64,000 bases of DNA from an uncultured Flavobacteriaceae bacterium (GTDB taxonomy: Bacteria > Bacteroidota > Bacteroidia > Flavobacteriales > Flavobacteriaceae). The DNA is taken from assembly GCA_937901915.1 (NCBI GenBank), contig CALGUD010000151.1, positions 19,010 through 83,009 on the forward strand, read 5' to 3'. The notes beneath the pieces are model-generated. The model saw nothing but the letters and a program-made list of their open reading frames with translations. It was not told the DNA's origin and did no database searches. Positions 32,213 through 40,604 of this stretch are shown here, one piece after another (position 1 is the first letter of the stretch; the number at the start of each line of letters is the position of its first letter). The position numbers and the translations under genes were made by a program.

Positions 32213-33229
32213 TTACATGGTTAAAACAGCATTGTTTTTATAACGTTTTGGACTGCAACGGTATTTATTTTTAAAAATTTTACAAAAATAACTTCTACTT
32301 GTAAAGCCTATAGAGTACACTATTTCAGAAATATTTAAATCAGTGGTTTTAATAAGTTGCTCAGCTCTTTCTATCCGGATATTTCTAATAAAGTCTGAAA
32401 CAGTTCTGTCATGCATAAATTTAAACCCTTCCTGGAGTTTGGCAGGAGATAATCCGGATCTACCACATAAATTTTTAATAGTATGTTGCAGGTCAAAGTT
32501 ATCCTTAATAAAATCACTTAATTCTTCAATTTTCTTGAGCTCTTTTCTGGTAAGGCTGGTAGGGTTAGTATTATCGTTCTGTTCTTTTCTGAACTGGTCA
32601 ATATGAGTAGCTAAAATAAGATGGCATATTCCCTCAAAGCGAAGCGTGCATGAGATGTCATTGGTATGCACTTCATTTTTAAGACGCTTTATATGTTCAG
32701 CGATTCTTAAATTTGAATTACCCAAATGAAAATTATCATTTAATTTTAATGATTCGAGCATACAGTATAAATTCGAATCAGAATCATAAATTTCATCATT
32801 ATTTAAATTCTGGAAGCGACTGTTATTATCCATTCTAATGAGGCTCAAAACAACTTTTGCACCTTTCTTTATGAGTATTTTACTAAGAACTCCCTGGTCG
32901 CTTTTAGCAACTCCCGTTTGTAATTCATTTAAATGTATAATACGTTTTTTATCACTAAACTGATGATAGCAGTTACCTTCCATGCAATATAAGAAGCAAA
33001 TCGTGTCTATATCTGAATCGTCAATCGAGATGTATGTATCATCCTTTAAAAGAATATCCAGTTCAATAGCCATTATCCCTTCGTCTAAAAGCGTACAGTT
33101 AACTATGCCTTCGCCTATCGATTTGTCTATATGAAGTGAAGAAACGCTGTTGTTATAAGAAATTTCTCCCGGTAGGTAATTTTTTAATCTGGACAACTCT
33201 TTTTTTGCCTGCTCTATTTTTAACCTCAT
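32213..33229 (-). CDS. AraC-family transcription regulator
   Basis: A 338-residue regulator. The N-terminal 200 residues form a beta-rich region without a cupin motif I can name (cysteines in DTICFLYCMEGNCYHQF). Residues about 240-338 are the AraC/XylS double helix-turn-helix: TIKNLCGRSGLSPAKLQEGFKFMHDRTVSDFIRNIR (first HTH) and ISEIVYSIGFTSRSYFCKIFKNKYRCSP (second HTH), quoted here only as landmarks. It faces left, divergent from the SRAP-like gene, and converges with the DUF2383 gene. Its target is unknown; it sits among stress genes. Confidence 0.88.
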   Translation of the reverse strand: MRLKIEQAKKELSRLKNYLPGEISYNNSVSSLHIDKSIGEGIVNCTLLDEGIMAIELDILLKDDTYISIDDSDIDTICFLYCMEGNCYHQFSDKKRIIHLNELQTGVAKSDQGVLSKILIKKGAKVVLSLIRMDNNSRFQNLNNDEIYDSDSNLYCMLESLKLNDNFHLGNSNLRIAEHIKRLKNEVHTNDISCTLRFEGICHLILATHIDQFRKEQNDNTNPTSLTRKELKKIEELSDFIKDNFDLQHTIKNLCGRSGLSPAKLQEGFKFMHDRTVSDFIRNIRIERAEQLIKTTDLNISEIVYSIGFTSRSYFCKIFKNKYRCSPKRYKNNAVLTM

Positions 33230-33345
33230 GGTTCTAATATGTTTTTTATGTGGAAATTAAAAGCAGGTATTGACAGTAATAATTTAGTTGACCTAATTTA
33301 AGTAATTAATAATCATTTATTTAACTTTTTACAGATAAAGTTTAA

Positions 33346-33353
33346 CAAAATTA
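33346..33353 (-). promoter_or_regulatory. Possible -7 box of the AraC gene
   Basis: On the minus strand the bases read TAATTTTG, matching TAnnTTTG, about 117 bases before the start codon. No paired -33 element was confirmed. Confidence 0.3.
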
Positions 33354-33476
33354 AAGTAAAGAGCATTATTTAATACAATTTTAGCTTTTATGCATTGAAT
33401 GCATTATAAATTTAATGTATACGAATCAAATTCCTGTTAAACTTTCTTTAATTTACGGACTAAATTGAGTGTGGCT

Positions 33477-34196
33477 ATGTACTATAAGTTATCCAATATT
33501 GCCGAAAGAAGATTAATTGAAGAAGAGTTTGGTATTGCTTTTAAACACCCAAAATTGTATCAGCCATCGCCTGTTATTAATGGTTTTGATGAAGAATTAC
33601 TGCCCGTAATAACAACTAAGCAACCGGATATAATATTGTACGCAATATGGGGTATACTTCCGGAGCACTACGATGATGATTGGATGGAGTTTCAACGAAT
33701 TACAAATACTTTGAATGTTACTGAGAACGCTATTAATTCCGATATATGGTATGCCGAAGCATTTAATAGCAGGAGATGTCTTATTATAGTGACCGGTTTC
33801 TTTACTTCCTATATAAGAAACGGTATGGTGTACCCTTACTATGTACATTTGCCTAACGAAAAGCCTTTTTGTATTGCTGGCATTTATAATGAACTGGATG
33901 ATGGGTTTTTAACAACTTCTCTAATTATTTCAACTGCAGATAGCTTTACAGAGCGAATAGAAAATACGTGCAATTACAGGCCTTTGGTAATCCCTGATAG
34001 ATATTATGAGGAATGGTTGAATTTATCAACCCCCATAGAGCGTATAAAACAAATATTAGAGGAGCGTCGCGGAGGTAAATTTAAAGCCCATACCATAGAA
34101 AAAGAATTTTATAAAAATGATATTTTATATGAGTCTATGTTGCAACCGGTATCCTATAAAAATATAATGAAAGAGGTTAATCTGTTTACTGTGTAG
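33477..34196 (+). CDS. SRAP (YedK/HMCES)-like protein lacking the catalytic residues
   Basis: SRAP proteins shield abasic sites in single-stranded DNA through Cys2. The 239-residue product aligns with the fold: IWGILP, TLNVT, RRCLIIVTGFF, YPYYVHLPNEKPFCIAGIY and YRPLVIP correspond to WGY.P, INAR, RAICFADGWF, PFF..(N)GQP..MAAI and RRPLVL of E. coli YedK. The key residues differ: position 2 is Tyr rather than Cys, Arg of NAR is Thr, Glu of GWFEW is Thr (GFFTS), and His of IHDRRP is Glu (IENTCNYRP). Only the Asn is kept. I chose the ATG at 33477; the upstream in-frame TTG at 33465 also gives no Cys2. The frame is intact, so this is a divergent paralogue, not a decaying gene. Confidence 0.75.
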   Translation: MYYKLSNIAERRLIEEEFGIAFKHPKLYQPSPVINGFDEELLPVITTKQPDIILYAIWGILPEHYDDDWMEFQRITNTLNVTENAINSDIWYAEAFNSRRCLIIVTGFFTSYIRNGMVYPYYVHLPNEKPFCIAGIYNELDDGFLTTSLIISTADSFTERIENTCNYRPLVIPDRYYEEWLNLSTPIERIKQILEERRGGKFKAHTIEKEFYKNDILYESMLQPVSYKNIMKEVNLFTV

Positions 34197-34370
34197 AGGC
34201 TTGATTTTCCATTAAAAAATATTTTTATACTTATTGTAAAAATTCATTAAAATTATACCACTTCATAATATAGTAAACTGGATGATTGTATCAATAACTA
34301 CCTTAGAAAGGCTCAATGTTATGAGTCAATATTTAAAGTTTTACAGTTAAGTGTTTTAAAGGTATTTAGG

Positions 34371-34398
34371 GATATTTGTAATGTAATCATATGATTAC
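34371..34398 (+). promoter_or_regulatory. Promoter-like box and perfect palindrome before the DUF1328 gene
   Basis: GATATTTGTA (34371-34380), near the -7 consensus and also found before the YtxH gene, is followed by the perfect 16-base palindrome GTAATCATATGATTAC (34383-34398) where transcription would start. It lies 36 bases before the start codon. A repressor operator or a short leader hairpin are both possible. Confidence 0.45.
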
Positions 34399-34433
34399 TT
34401 AGACAATTTATTAATCTTTTAAAACAATATATT

Positions 34434-34592
34434 ATGTTACGTTGGACAGTCATTTTTATAATTCTTGCAATCGTAGCCGCAGTTTTCGGATTTGGTGGCA
34501 TTGCTGCAGGAGCCGCAGGAATAGCAAAAATATTATTTTTTATATTTCTAATATTATTTGTAATTTCACTATTTACCGGAAGAAGGGTATAA
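34434..34592 (+). CDS. DUF1328 small membrane protein (YtjA type)
   Basis: A 52-residue, very hydrophobic protein: [20 protein letters not shown], then a [12 protein letters not shown] loop and a second membrane helix ending in FTGRRV. This is the full length and pattern of the DUF1328 family, two-helix membrane proteins commonly induced by stress and of unknown role. The palindrome at 34383 lies in its leader, and a small acidic lipoprotein gene follows after 40 bases. Confidence 0.88.
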   Translation: MLRWTVIFIILAIVAAVFGFGGIAAGAAGIAKILFFIFLILFVISLFTGRRV

Positions 34593-34632
34593 TAGAAGAA
34601 AAGTATAATAATTAACTAAAACTAAATATATT

Positions 34633-34806
34633 ATGAAAAAAGTAGCATATATTTTAATGCTTTTATTTATGACCAGTATAAGTCTTACTAGTTGTAGAGA
34701 AAAAACACCCGGTGAGAAAGTTGAAGATGGCATAGAAGAAGTAGGTGAAGATATTGAAGAAGGAGTAGAAGAACTTGAAGATGAAATTGATGATGCTACT
34801 GATTAA
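34633..34806 (+). CDS. Small acidic lipoprotein
   Basis: A 57-residue product with a signal peptide and lipobox (LTSC, Cys21). The mature part of about 37 residues is almost entirely Glu, Asp, Gly and Val (EKVEDGIEEVGEDIEEGVEE) and has an 11-residue periodicity, as in amphipathic helices of stress-linked surface proteins. No known domain. It is directly downstream of the DUF1328 gene and followed by a terminator 27 bases after its stop, so the two form a small operon. Confidence 0.7.
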   Translation: MKKVAYILMLLFMTSISLTSCREKTPGEKVEDGIEEVGEDIEEGVEELEDEIDDATD

Positions 34807-34833
34807 ATATCATCTTCTATTAAAGCATAAAAG

Positions 34834-34868
34834 GGTTGTTCTTTAAAAAGGACAACCTTTTTATTTTT
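34834..34868 (+). terminator. Intrinsic terminator of the DUF1328-lipoprotein unit
   Basis: GGTTGTTC (34834-34841) pairs with GGACAACC (34850-34857) with one wobble pair, eight-base loop, then TTTTTATTTTT. Confidence 0.88.
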
Positions 34869-35023
34869 CTATTTCACGGTTTAACCTAAATTTTATAAAG
34901 CTCATTTTTAGTTTCCTGTAGGAGAATCCGTTGACTTGAAAAATCGGGTTCAATAAATTAACTGGGGCTTCTTATGAAAACTGTTTTATGGTGTAAACAT
35001 AAAATATTTATTATCCAGGAATA

Positions 35024-35057
35024 AAAAAGAGAGGCGGGAATTCCCACCTCTCTTTTT
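35024..35057. terminator. Bidirectional terminator downstream of the DUF892 gene
   Basis: AAAAAGAGAGG (35024-35034) pairs with CCTCTCTTTTT (35047-35057), enclosing GGGAATTCCC with a single C-A mismatch. The A-run and T-run make it work in both directions; its main client is the leftward gene ending at 35081. Confidence 0.88.
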
Positions 35058-35080
35058 ATTTTGTGTTTATATAATACTTT

Positions 35081-35578
35081 TTAATCCTGCTCCTGGCTGA
35101 TGGCTTTTTTGTTTAATCTTTTTTCCGCCATATCATTCAATAATTCATCTGCATGATATTCCTCATCCAGTGTTTTTACTAATTTTTTCGCTATTTTATC
35201 CATGCCTAATTCTTTTGCATAACGAATAGCAGTTCCATAGCCGGAAATTTCATAATGCTCAATACGTTGAGCCTCAGCTATCAATCCGGCATTAAGAACA
35301 TCTTCATCTGGATTTTCTTCAATAAAAGCTTCAGCCTCTTTAATTAAACCTTCCATTGCTTTGCAGGTTTCTCCGGATGGTTTTATACCCAGTTCATCAC
35401 AAATTTCTTCAATTCTTTTTTTCTGTTCTTTAGTTTCTTCCAGATGATCTTCAAAAGCTTTTTTTAATTTACTGTCTGTTGCTTTTTTAGCCATCTTTGG
35501 CAATGCCTTTATTAATTGCCCTTCTGCATTGTATAAATCTTTAAGCTGGTGCTCAAATAAATCTTTTAATGTTTTCAT
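35081..35578 (-). CDS. Ferritin-like DUF892 protein (YciE/YciF family)
   Basis: The 165-residue protein is an all-helical ferritin-like bundle. It has the family start (MKTLKDLFEHQLKDLYNAEGQLIKALPKMA, landmarks LFEHQLKDLYNAE), the acidic helices HLEETKEQKKRIEEI and EAQRIEHYEISGYGTAI, and TLDEEYHADELL, which contain the Glu/His pairs that bind a di-metal centre in relatives. It is linked to osmotic and general stress. It faces left with its own terminator and is divergent from the SDR gene at 35898. Confidence 0.92.
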   Translation of the reverse strand: MKTLKDLFEHQLKDLYNAEGQLIKALPKMAKKATDSKLKKAFEDHLEETKEQKKRIEEICDELGIKPSGETCKAMEGLIKEAEAFIEENPDEDVLNAGLIAEAQRIEHYEISGYGTAIRYAKELGMDKIAKKLVKTLDEEYHADELLNDMAEKRLNKKAISQEQD

Positions 35579-35897
35579 TTTTTTTGAATTTATTGTTAAT
35601 AATGTTCTACATATTTTCTTTTCTAAATATAGTAGGATATAACTAGAGAAAATTGCTTCAAAAATTAATTGATTGACCCAAAAAAATACATTGTCAAATT
35701 GTCTTTAAAATGTCTTAGGATTATAATTAGAATTCCCAAAATAAAGTCATATTACCGGCAATTTTATTCATGCAGGTAAGTTGATTTTCCTGTTTACTTC
35801 TTTTTTATTGCTATCCGTCAAATTACTTGCTCAAAGATTACTAAGAATAGTATTATGCCGTTTTTTATATTAATTTTAAGTAAATAAAATTTTAAAA
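35579..35897. other. Divergent promoter region, no gene seen
   Basis: This 319-base AT-rich gap serves the leftward DUF892 gene and the rightward SDR gene. I found no TAnnTTTG box on either strand, no strong hairpin and no short reading frame that looks real. The promoters may use an alternative sigma factor. Confidence 0.4.
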
Positions 35898-36716
35898 ATG
35901 CAAAAACCTAACAAAAGGCTTACAGGCCAGACATGTATTGTAACCGGATCTAGCTCCGGAATAGGGGAAGCCATTGTAAAATCTATGGCTATGGAAGGTG
36001 CAAACACTATTGTGAATTACAATTCAGATAAAGAAAGTGCAGAAGAAATTGCCCATTGGATAAATGAAAATTCTATATGTGGGTCTGCTATAGTTATAAA
36101 ATGTGATGTAAGCAATGAAGACCAGGTGCAAAGCATGTTTAAAAAAACGATTAATCATTTTGGAACTGTAGATATTTGTGTAGCTAATTCCGGTATACAG
36201 GAAGATTATGAACTGCATGAAATGCCTTTAAGTGCATGGCAAAAAGTGATTGACGTAAATTTAACCGGACAATTTTTGTGTGCCAGGGAGGCAATCCGGG
36301 AGTTTTTAAAACGTGGCATGCGGGAAGATGTATCCAAATCCCTCGGTAAACTTATTCACATGAGTTCGGTGCATGAAAAAATACCGTGGGCAGGCCATGC
36401 CAACTATGCCGCATCTAAAGGAGCCCTTATTATGCTTATGCAAAGCATTTGCCAGGAATACGCCCCACATAAAATACGATGCAACAGTATTGCCCCGGGA
36501 GCCATTAAAACAGATATTAATAAGGAAGAGTGGAATACTGATAATGGTATGAAGAAGATGCTGGAGTTAATCCCCTATAAAAGGATAGGTATACCCGAAG
36601 ATATTGGAAGCGTAGCTTGCTGGCTTGCCTCAGATGAATCGGAGTATATTAACGGAACCACTATTTTCGTAGATGGAGGAATGTCTTGCTATCCTGCATT
36701 TACTGATAACGGATAA
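35898..36716 (+). CDS. Short-chain dehydrogenase/reductase, glucose 1-dehydrogenase-like
   Basis: An NAD(P)-dependent oxidoreductase of 272 residues. Classical SDR motifs: cofactor loop TGSSSGIG (about 16-23), NSG at the usual NAG position, Ser in HMSSVHE, and Tyr170/Lys174 in YAASK, then IRCNSIAPGAIKTD. The sequence style and length match glucose 1-dehydrogenases, with the closing EYINGTTIFVDGGMSCYP segment. The sugar specificity cannot be read from sequence. It probably acts in the cytoplasm and is monocistronic. Confidence 0.9.
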   Translation: MQKPNKRLTGQTCIVTGSSSGIGEAIVKSMAMEGANTIVNYNSDKESAEEIAHWINENSICGSAIVIKCDVSNEDQVQSMFKKTINHFGTVDICVANSGIQEDYELHEMPLSAWQKVIDVNLTGQFLCAREAIREFLKRGMREDVSKSLGKLIHMSSVHEKIPWAGHANYAASKGALIMLMQSICQEYAPHKIRCNSIAPGAIKTDINKEEWNTDNGMKKMLELIPYKRIGIPEDIGSVACWLASDESEYINGTTIFVDGGMSCYPAFTDNG

Positions 36717-36726
36717 GTAAAATAAG

Positions 36727-36747
36727 GCCTCTTAAAATGATAGAGGC
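36727..36747. terminator. Weak hairpin between converging genes
   Basis: GCCTCT (36727-36732) pairs with AGAGGC (36742-36747) with a nine-base loop. It sits between the ends of the SDR gene and the leftward ArsC-like gene; neither side has a long T-run. Confidence 0.4.
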
Positions 36748-36787
36748 TTAATGAATGAGTTTATTGAAGTTAGAATATTTGTTTAAA

Positions 36788-37234
36788 TCACTCGTCTTCC
36801 TCTGCTTGTTCTTCTTCTGCAGGATTTCTCTTTACACCGGCGCTGTCATGTCCGATAATTTCAGGATTATCGGTAAAATCTGTTAACTTTTCTATTTGAA
36901 TATAAGTATCACCTTTAATCAAAATAGGATGGATAATAAGTTCCGGGTGGTTCTCAATAACTTTTAACCAATCGTTATCCTCCATGTCCACCGGATCTTC
37001 TCCATAATTTTTCACAAAATCCGGGTGTTGGGTTTGAATCAGGTCCGGGATACCTTTGTTTAGCTTGGAAGCTATTTCTGCCCATTGTGTGCCGGTAACT
37101 TTTGTCTGTGAAAGGTCAATTGTTTGAGCAGGCATATCACCAGAAGAAATATACGCATTCATTCTTCTGCCCAATTCAGTGCCCGGATGATAAAACAAAG
37201 TTGCCTTATTTTTATTTGTTGCAATTACTCCCAT
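36788..37234 (-). CDS. ArsC/Spx-fold protein without cysteine
   Basis: The 148-residue protein resembles arsenate reductase-like thioredoxin folds: the first strand and helix ATLFYHPGTELGRRMNAYI, a middle helix GTQWAEIASKLNKGIPDLI, and ELIIHPILIKGDTYIQI like the PIL-x-x-x-x-x-V segment of ArsC. The active-site Cys expected after the first strand (YHN..CSKSR in ArsC) is absent; the whole protein has no cysteine, so it cannot be a thiol reductase. The acidic tail (EEEQAEEDE) is unusual. It lies convergent with one SDR gene and divergent from another. Function unknown. Confidence 0.6.
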   Translation of the reverse strand: MGVIATNKNKATLFYHPGTELGRRMNAYISSGDMPAQTIDLSQTKVTGTQWAEIASKLNKGIPDLIQTQHPDFVKNYGEDPVDMEDNDWLKVIENHPELIIHPILIKGDTYIQIEKLTDFTDNPEIIGHDSAGVKRNPAEEEQAEEDE

Positions 37235-37422
37235 TTTCGTTTCTTTTAATTATCTAAATGTACCTTAACTGAAAATTCTTTAAGTACTCTTTTGATATTT
37301 TTATTAGCTTATTTCATTTTAAAGTTAGCTTGTTTATTCCAGTCAAAATTTGGATTTTCTAAGGTAAGATTCTGCCGGATGTTTAATTAATTTTAATCAA
37401 AGCAGAATTAAAATTGAAAAAT

Positions 37423-38274
37423 ATGAGAACACCAGAGACCTTTCCGGATGAGCCACAGGCAAAACAGCCGGGAAAAGAACATACATTAGACACACAACCT
37501 GTAATAATAAGGGAGAGTTATAAGGGTAGTAATAAATTAGAAGGTAAAATAGCATTTATTACCGGAGGAGATAGCGGTATTGGTAAAAGTGCAGCCATAC
37601 ATTTTGCAAGGGAAGGGGCATCGGTAGCATTTGTTTATTATAATGAAGATAAAGATGCCGAAAATACCAGAAAGGAAATTGAAAACGAAGGCGTTCAATG
37701 TCTGGCTATTAAAGGAGATATTAAAGACGAAAACTTTTGTAAAGAAGCAATAAAAAAAACAGTTGACACATTTGGCAGTTTAAATATAGTAGTTAATAAT
37801 GCCGCTATGCAGTTTCCTGAAGATAGTCTTGAAGATATAAGTACTGAGAACCTTCATACTACTTTTGAAACCAATATCTATTCCTTCTTCTATATCACCA
37901 AAGCAGCTATTAAACATCTGAAAGAAGGGGATTCAATAATAAATTCTACGTCGGTCACCGCTTTTAAAGGAAGTTCACATTTGCTGGATTATTCAAGCAC
38001 TAAGGGAGCAATAACAGCCTTCACAAGGTCGCTGTCACAATCCCTAGCCAAAAAAGGGATCAGGGTGAATGGTGTGGCTCCGGGACCTATATGGACACCT
38101 TTAATTCCTGCAACTTTTGGTGATTTTTCAGATTTCGGACAGGATACCCCACTGGGCAGGGCAGGTCAACCTGCTGAATTGGGTCCGGCTTATGTGTACC
38201 TGGCCAGTGAAGACAGTAGTTATATGACCGGGCAAATACTGCATATTAATGGAGGCCATATAGTTGGGAGTTAA
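37423..38274 (+). CDS. Short-chain dehydrogenase/reductase, YghA/general stress protein 39-like
   Basis: The 283-residue oxidoreductase starts at the ATG 37423; a TTG three codons earlier is less likely. Its N-terminal extension (PDEPQAKQPGKEHTLD) is diagnostic of the YghA/GSP39 subgroup. SDR motifs: GGDSGIGKS cofactor loop (about 48-56), NNAAMQ, and Tyr190/Lys194 in DYSSTKGA, followed by VNGVAPGPIWTPLIP. Subgroup members are NADP-dependent and belong to general stress regulons in Bacillus and Escherichia. It differs clearly from the other SDR (35898). Confidence 0.92.
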   Translation: MRTPETFPDEPQAKQPGKEHTLDTQPVIIRESYKGSNKLEGKIAFITGGDSGIGKSAAIHFAREGASVAFVYYNEDKDAENTRKEIENEGVQCLAIKGDIKDENFCKEAIKKTVDTFGSLNIVVNNAAMQFPEDSLEDISTENLHTTFETNIYSFFYITKAAIKHLKEGDSIINSTSVTAFKGSSHLLDYSSTKGAITAFTRSLSQSLAKKGIRVNGVAPGPIWTPLIPATFGDFSDFGQDTPLGRAGQPAELGPAYVYLASEDSSYMTGQILHINGGHIVGS

Positions 38275-38420
38275 TTAAATTAAAAAAAATTTTTTATTCC
38301 AAAAAAATTCATGTATTTTATGCTTGTAAAATTAAGATAATCAAACAATTGAAATTTTCACTCCCCCCGGTATGAAAATTAAAATTCAATTCGGCGAAAA
38401 ATTCCCAAAGCATAAAATAC

Positions 38421-39053
38421 ATGAAATATATCATAGCAGTTATATTTACAATGAGTCTATTCGAAATGAAGGCAGAGCATATTATTCCCCAATCAATCGA
38501 GGAAGAAGTAAAAGCGGCCTTGTCTCATTATCCACAACTGGACAAAACATCCATTACCTTCAAATTTAAAAAGAACATTAAAAAAGCTACTATGCAGGCC
38601 CGGCCTACATTTGGTAGTTTTTTCAGGTCTAAGAAAAACCGGAGATATGTTGTATTTATCAGTGAAAGAGTTAAAATCTCTGATACCCTGTATAGGACTA
38701 AAGATTTACCTTCGGATGTATTAATAGGGTGGATCGGACATGAACTGGGGCATATAGAAGATTACAGAAGCCGGAGTAACCTGAATTTACTGGGTTTTGG
38801 CTGGCAGTACCTTTTCTCTGACAAACATATTATAGAAGCCGAAAGAACAGCAGATCACTTTGCAGTTATGCATGGTATGGAAGAATACATACTTAAAACC
38901 AAAGATTTTATTTTAAATACCACCAAAATATCACCGGTGTATGTTGAGAGGGTGAAAAAATTCTACCTTTCTCCCGATGAAATTATTTCAATGGTTAAAG
39001 AACGTGACGAAAAAGAAAAATTAGAAAATGATTTGATTGATAGTAAAATATAA
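38421..39053 (+). CDS. Putative exported HExxH zinc metalloprotease
   Basis: The 210-residue protein has a weak signal peptide (MKYIIAVIFTMSLFEMKA). The segment WIGHELGHIEDY contains HExxH (His107, Glu108, His111) and is followed after about 30 residues by EAERTADHFAV, whose glutamate fits the third zinc ligand of gluzincin/M48-like peptidases. The rest is not recognisable and no membrane helices are present, unlike classical HtpX or Ste24. A short peptidase domain of a Bacteroidota-specific family is the best reading; activity is inferred from the motif. It ends 17 bases from the converging GH3-type gene. Confidence 0.65.
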   Translation: MKYIIAVIFTMSLFEMKAEHIIPQSIEEEVKAALSHYPQLDKTSITFKFKKNIKKATMQARPTFGSFFRSKKNRRYVVFISERVKISDTLYRTKDLPSDVLIGWIGHELGHIEDYRSRSNLNLLGFGWQYLFSDKHIIEAERTADHFAVMHGMEEYILKTKDFILNTTKISPVYVERVKKFYLSPDEIISMVKERDEKEKLENDLIDSKI

Positions 39054-39070
39054 TAACTGGCTGTATAATT

Positions 39071-40588
39071 TTAGCCTGCGGCAAATTTTTCCCATTCACT
39101 AAATTTTTCTTCATCCATTACACGTTCCATTTTTACCTGGCCTCCTTTTTTCTTGTTTTTTTCATTCCAGTTATAAAAAACATCAGGTTCCACACAGTGT
39201 ACTTTAACTCCTTTTAAAGCCTTGGTTCGGGCTACTCTATAATTTTTATTGGCCTCCTTTAAAAATTCGTCCAGTGCGTCGGCAACCTTTAAATTATCTA
39301 AATTATCTTCACAACCCAGATACCAGGTGTGGTAAAAATCATTTCCGTATCGTTTTGCGCAGATGGTAAATTCGGGAATGCTCACCTCAAATAATTCTTC
39401 TAAGTGTTGTATGGCATCATTCATTTTATTAACAGACAACTGGGATCCGACAGTATTTAAAAAGAATTTTGTTCGCCCGGTTATTATTATTTCGGCCTTG
39501 TCCACATCTGTAAATTTAATGGTGTCCCCAATTAAATACCTCCATAGGCCCGATACAGTACTAATTATCAAAATATACTCTTTATCTGCTTCTACTTCCG
39601 AAAGGGTTACTGATGGAACATTTCCTTTTAGAGAACCGTCTTCATTAATAAATTCCGGTTTAAAAGGAACAAATTGAAAGTATATCCCGTTATCAGTCAC
39701 CAATTGCATTGATGAAGTTTCCGGCCGTGTTTGAAAAGCTATAAACCCTTCGGAAGCCAGATATGTATCAATTACCGTAACAGGTTTCCCCATTAATTCC
39801 CTGAAACTTTTTTCATAAGGCCCAAATGCTACACCTCCCGAGGTATATACCTGCAGGTTTGGCCAGATCTCATGAATATTTTTTAAGTTATGGCGTTCAA
39901 TTACATCTTGTAACATCAACTCTATCCAGGAAGGAATGCCACTTAATGCTCCTATGTCCCATTCGGGTGCCTTTTCTGCTATCTTGTTAATCCTCTCGTC
40001 CCAATCATCAATCTGCGCAATTTCTTCACCGGGTTTATAATAACTGCGAAACCAAAAAGGTATGTTACTGGCACTGATGCCGCTTATTTCTCCTTCTTTA
40101 TGCCCGTCTTTGATATCCAGGGAGGTAGAGCTGCCCAGCATTAAAATTTCTTTTTCAAAAAAATCAGGAGGCAGGTCAAAATTGCTCAAGGCAAAAACCT
40201 GTTCGGTTCCAGCTCGCCGTATAGCAGTTATCATTTCGTCAGTTACTGGAATGCGTTTACTGGTTTTGCCCGTGGTGCCGGAACTTAATGCAAAATAGGA
40301 TGGGCTCCCCGGCCACGTAATGTCTGTTTCACCTTTATGTAATCTGTACCACCATTCTTTATCTATTCTGTTATAATCAAAAATGGGTAGAGCAGCCGAA
40401 AATGCCTCCTCAATGTTTTCTGACGAAAGAATGTTGTGAAAATTATAATATTTTCCAAAAGCGGTATCCTTTGCCTCTTCCAATAAATTAGTTAAAACTT
40501 TTTGTTGAGACTTTATATGGTCCGGCTCCGGGGTTAATGTATCCTTTACATCTATTACCCCTTTAATGATGCTCCCTAATATTGCCAT
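39071..40588 (-). CDS. GH3/auxin-responsive-promoter family acyl-adenylating enzyme
   Basis: A 505-residue member of the GH3 family (not the glycosidase GH3), related to plant acyl-acid amido synthetases. The ATP motif LSSGTTGKTSKRIP (about residues 102-115) and later blocks (LQVYTSGGVAFGPY, DTYLASEGFIAFQT, LWRYLIGDTIKFTD, GRTKFFLNTVGSQLS) are conserved. The plant enzymes join acyl acids to amino acids; bacterial substrates are unknown. It follows the FMN protein gene by 16 bases in the same direction, so they are probably co-transcribed. Confidence 0.9.
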   Translation of the reverse strand: MAILGSIIKGVIDVKDTLTPEPDHIKSQQKVLTNLLEEAKDTAFGKYYNFHNILSSENIEEAFSAALPIFDYNRIDKEWWYRLHKGETDITWPGSPSYFALSSGTTGKTSKRIPVTDEMITAIRRAGTEQVFALSNFDLPPDFFEKEILMLGSSTSLDIKDGHKEGEISGISASNIPFWFRSYYKPGEEIAQIDDWDERINKIAEKAPEWDIGALSGIPSWIELMLQDVIERHNLKNIHEIWPNLQVYTSGGVAFGPYEKSFRELMGKPVTVIDTYLASEGFIAFQTRPETSSMQLVTDNGIYFQFVPFKPEFINEDGSLKGNVPSVTLSEVEADKEYILIISTVSGLWRYLIGDTIKFTDVDKAEIIITGRTKFFLNTVGSQLSVNKMNDAIQHLEELFEVSIPEFTICAKRYGNDFYHTWYLGCEDNLDNLKVADALDEFLKEANKNYRVARTKALKGVKVHCVEPDVFYNWNEKNKKKGGQVKMERVMDEEKFSEWEKFAAG

Positions 40589-40604
40589 TTTTTATTACTT
40601 GCGG

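Noticed and set aside
38372..38569. 65-codon frame overlapping the start of the HExxH protein gene
   Set aside because: Its product has no family features and it shares the region with the well-supported metalloprotease frame.
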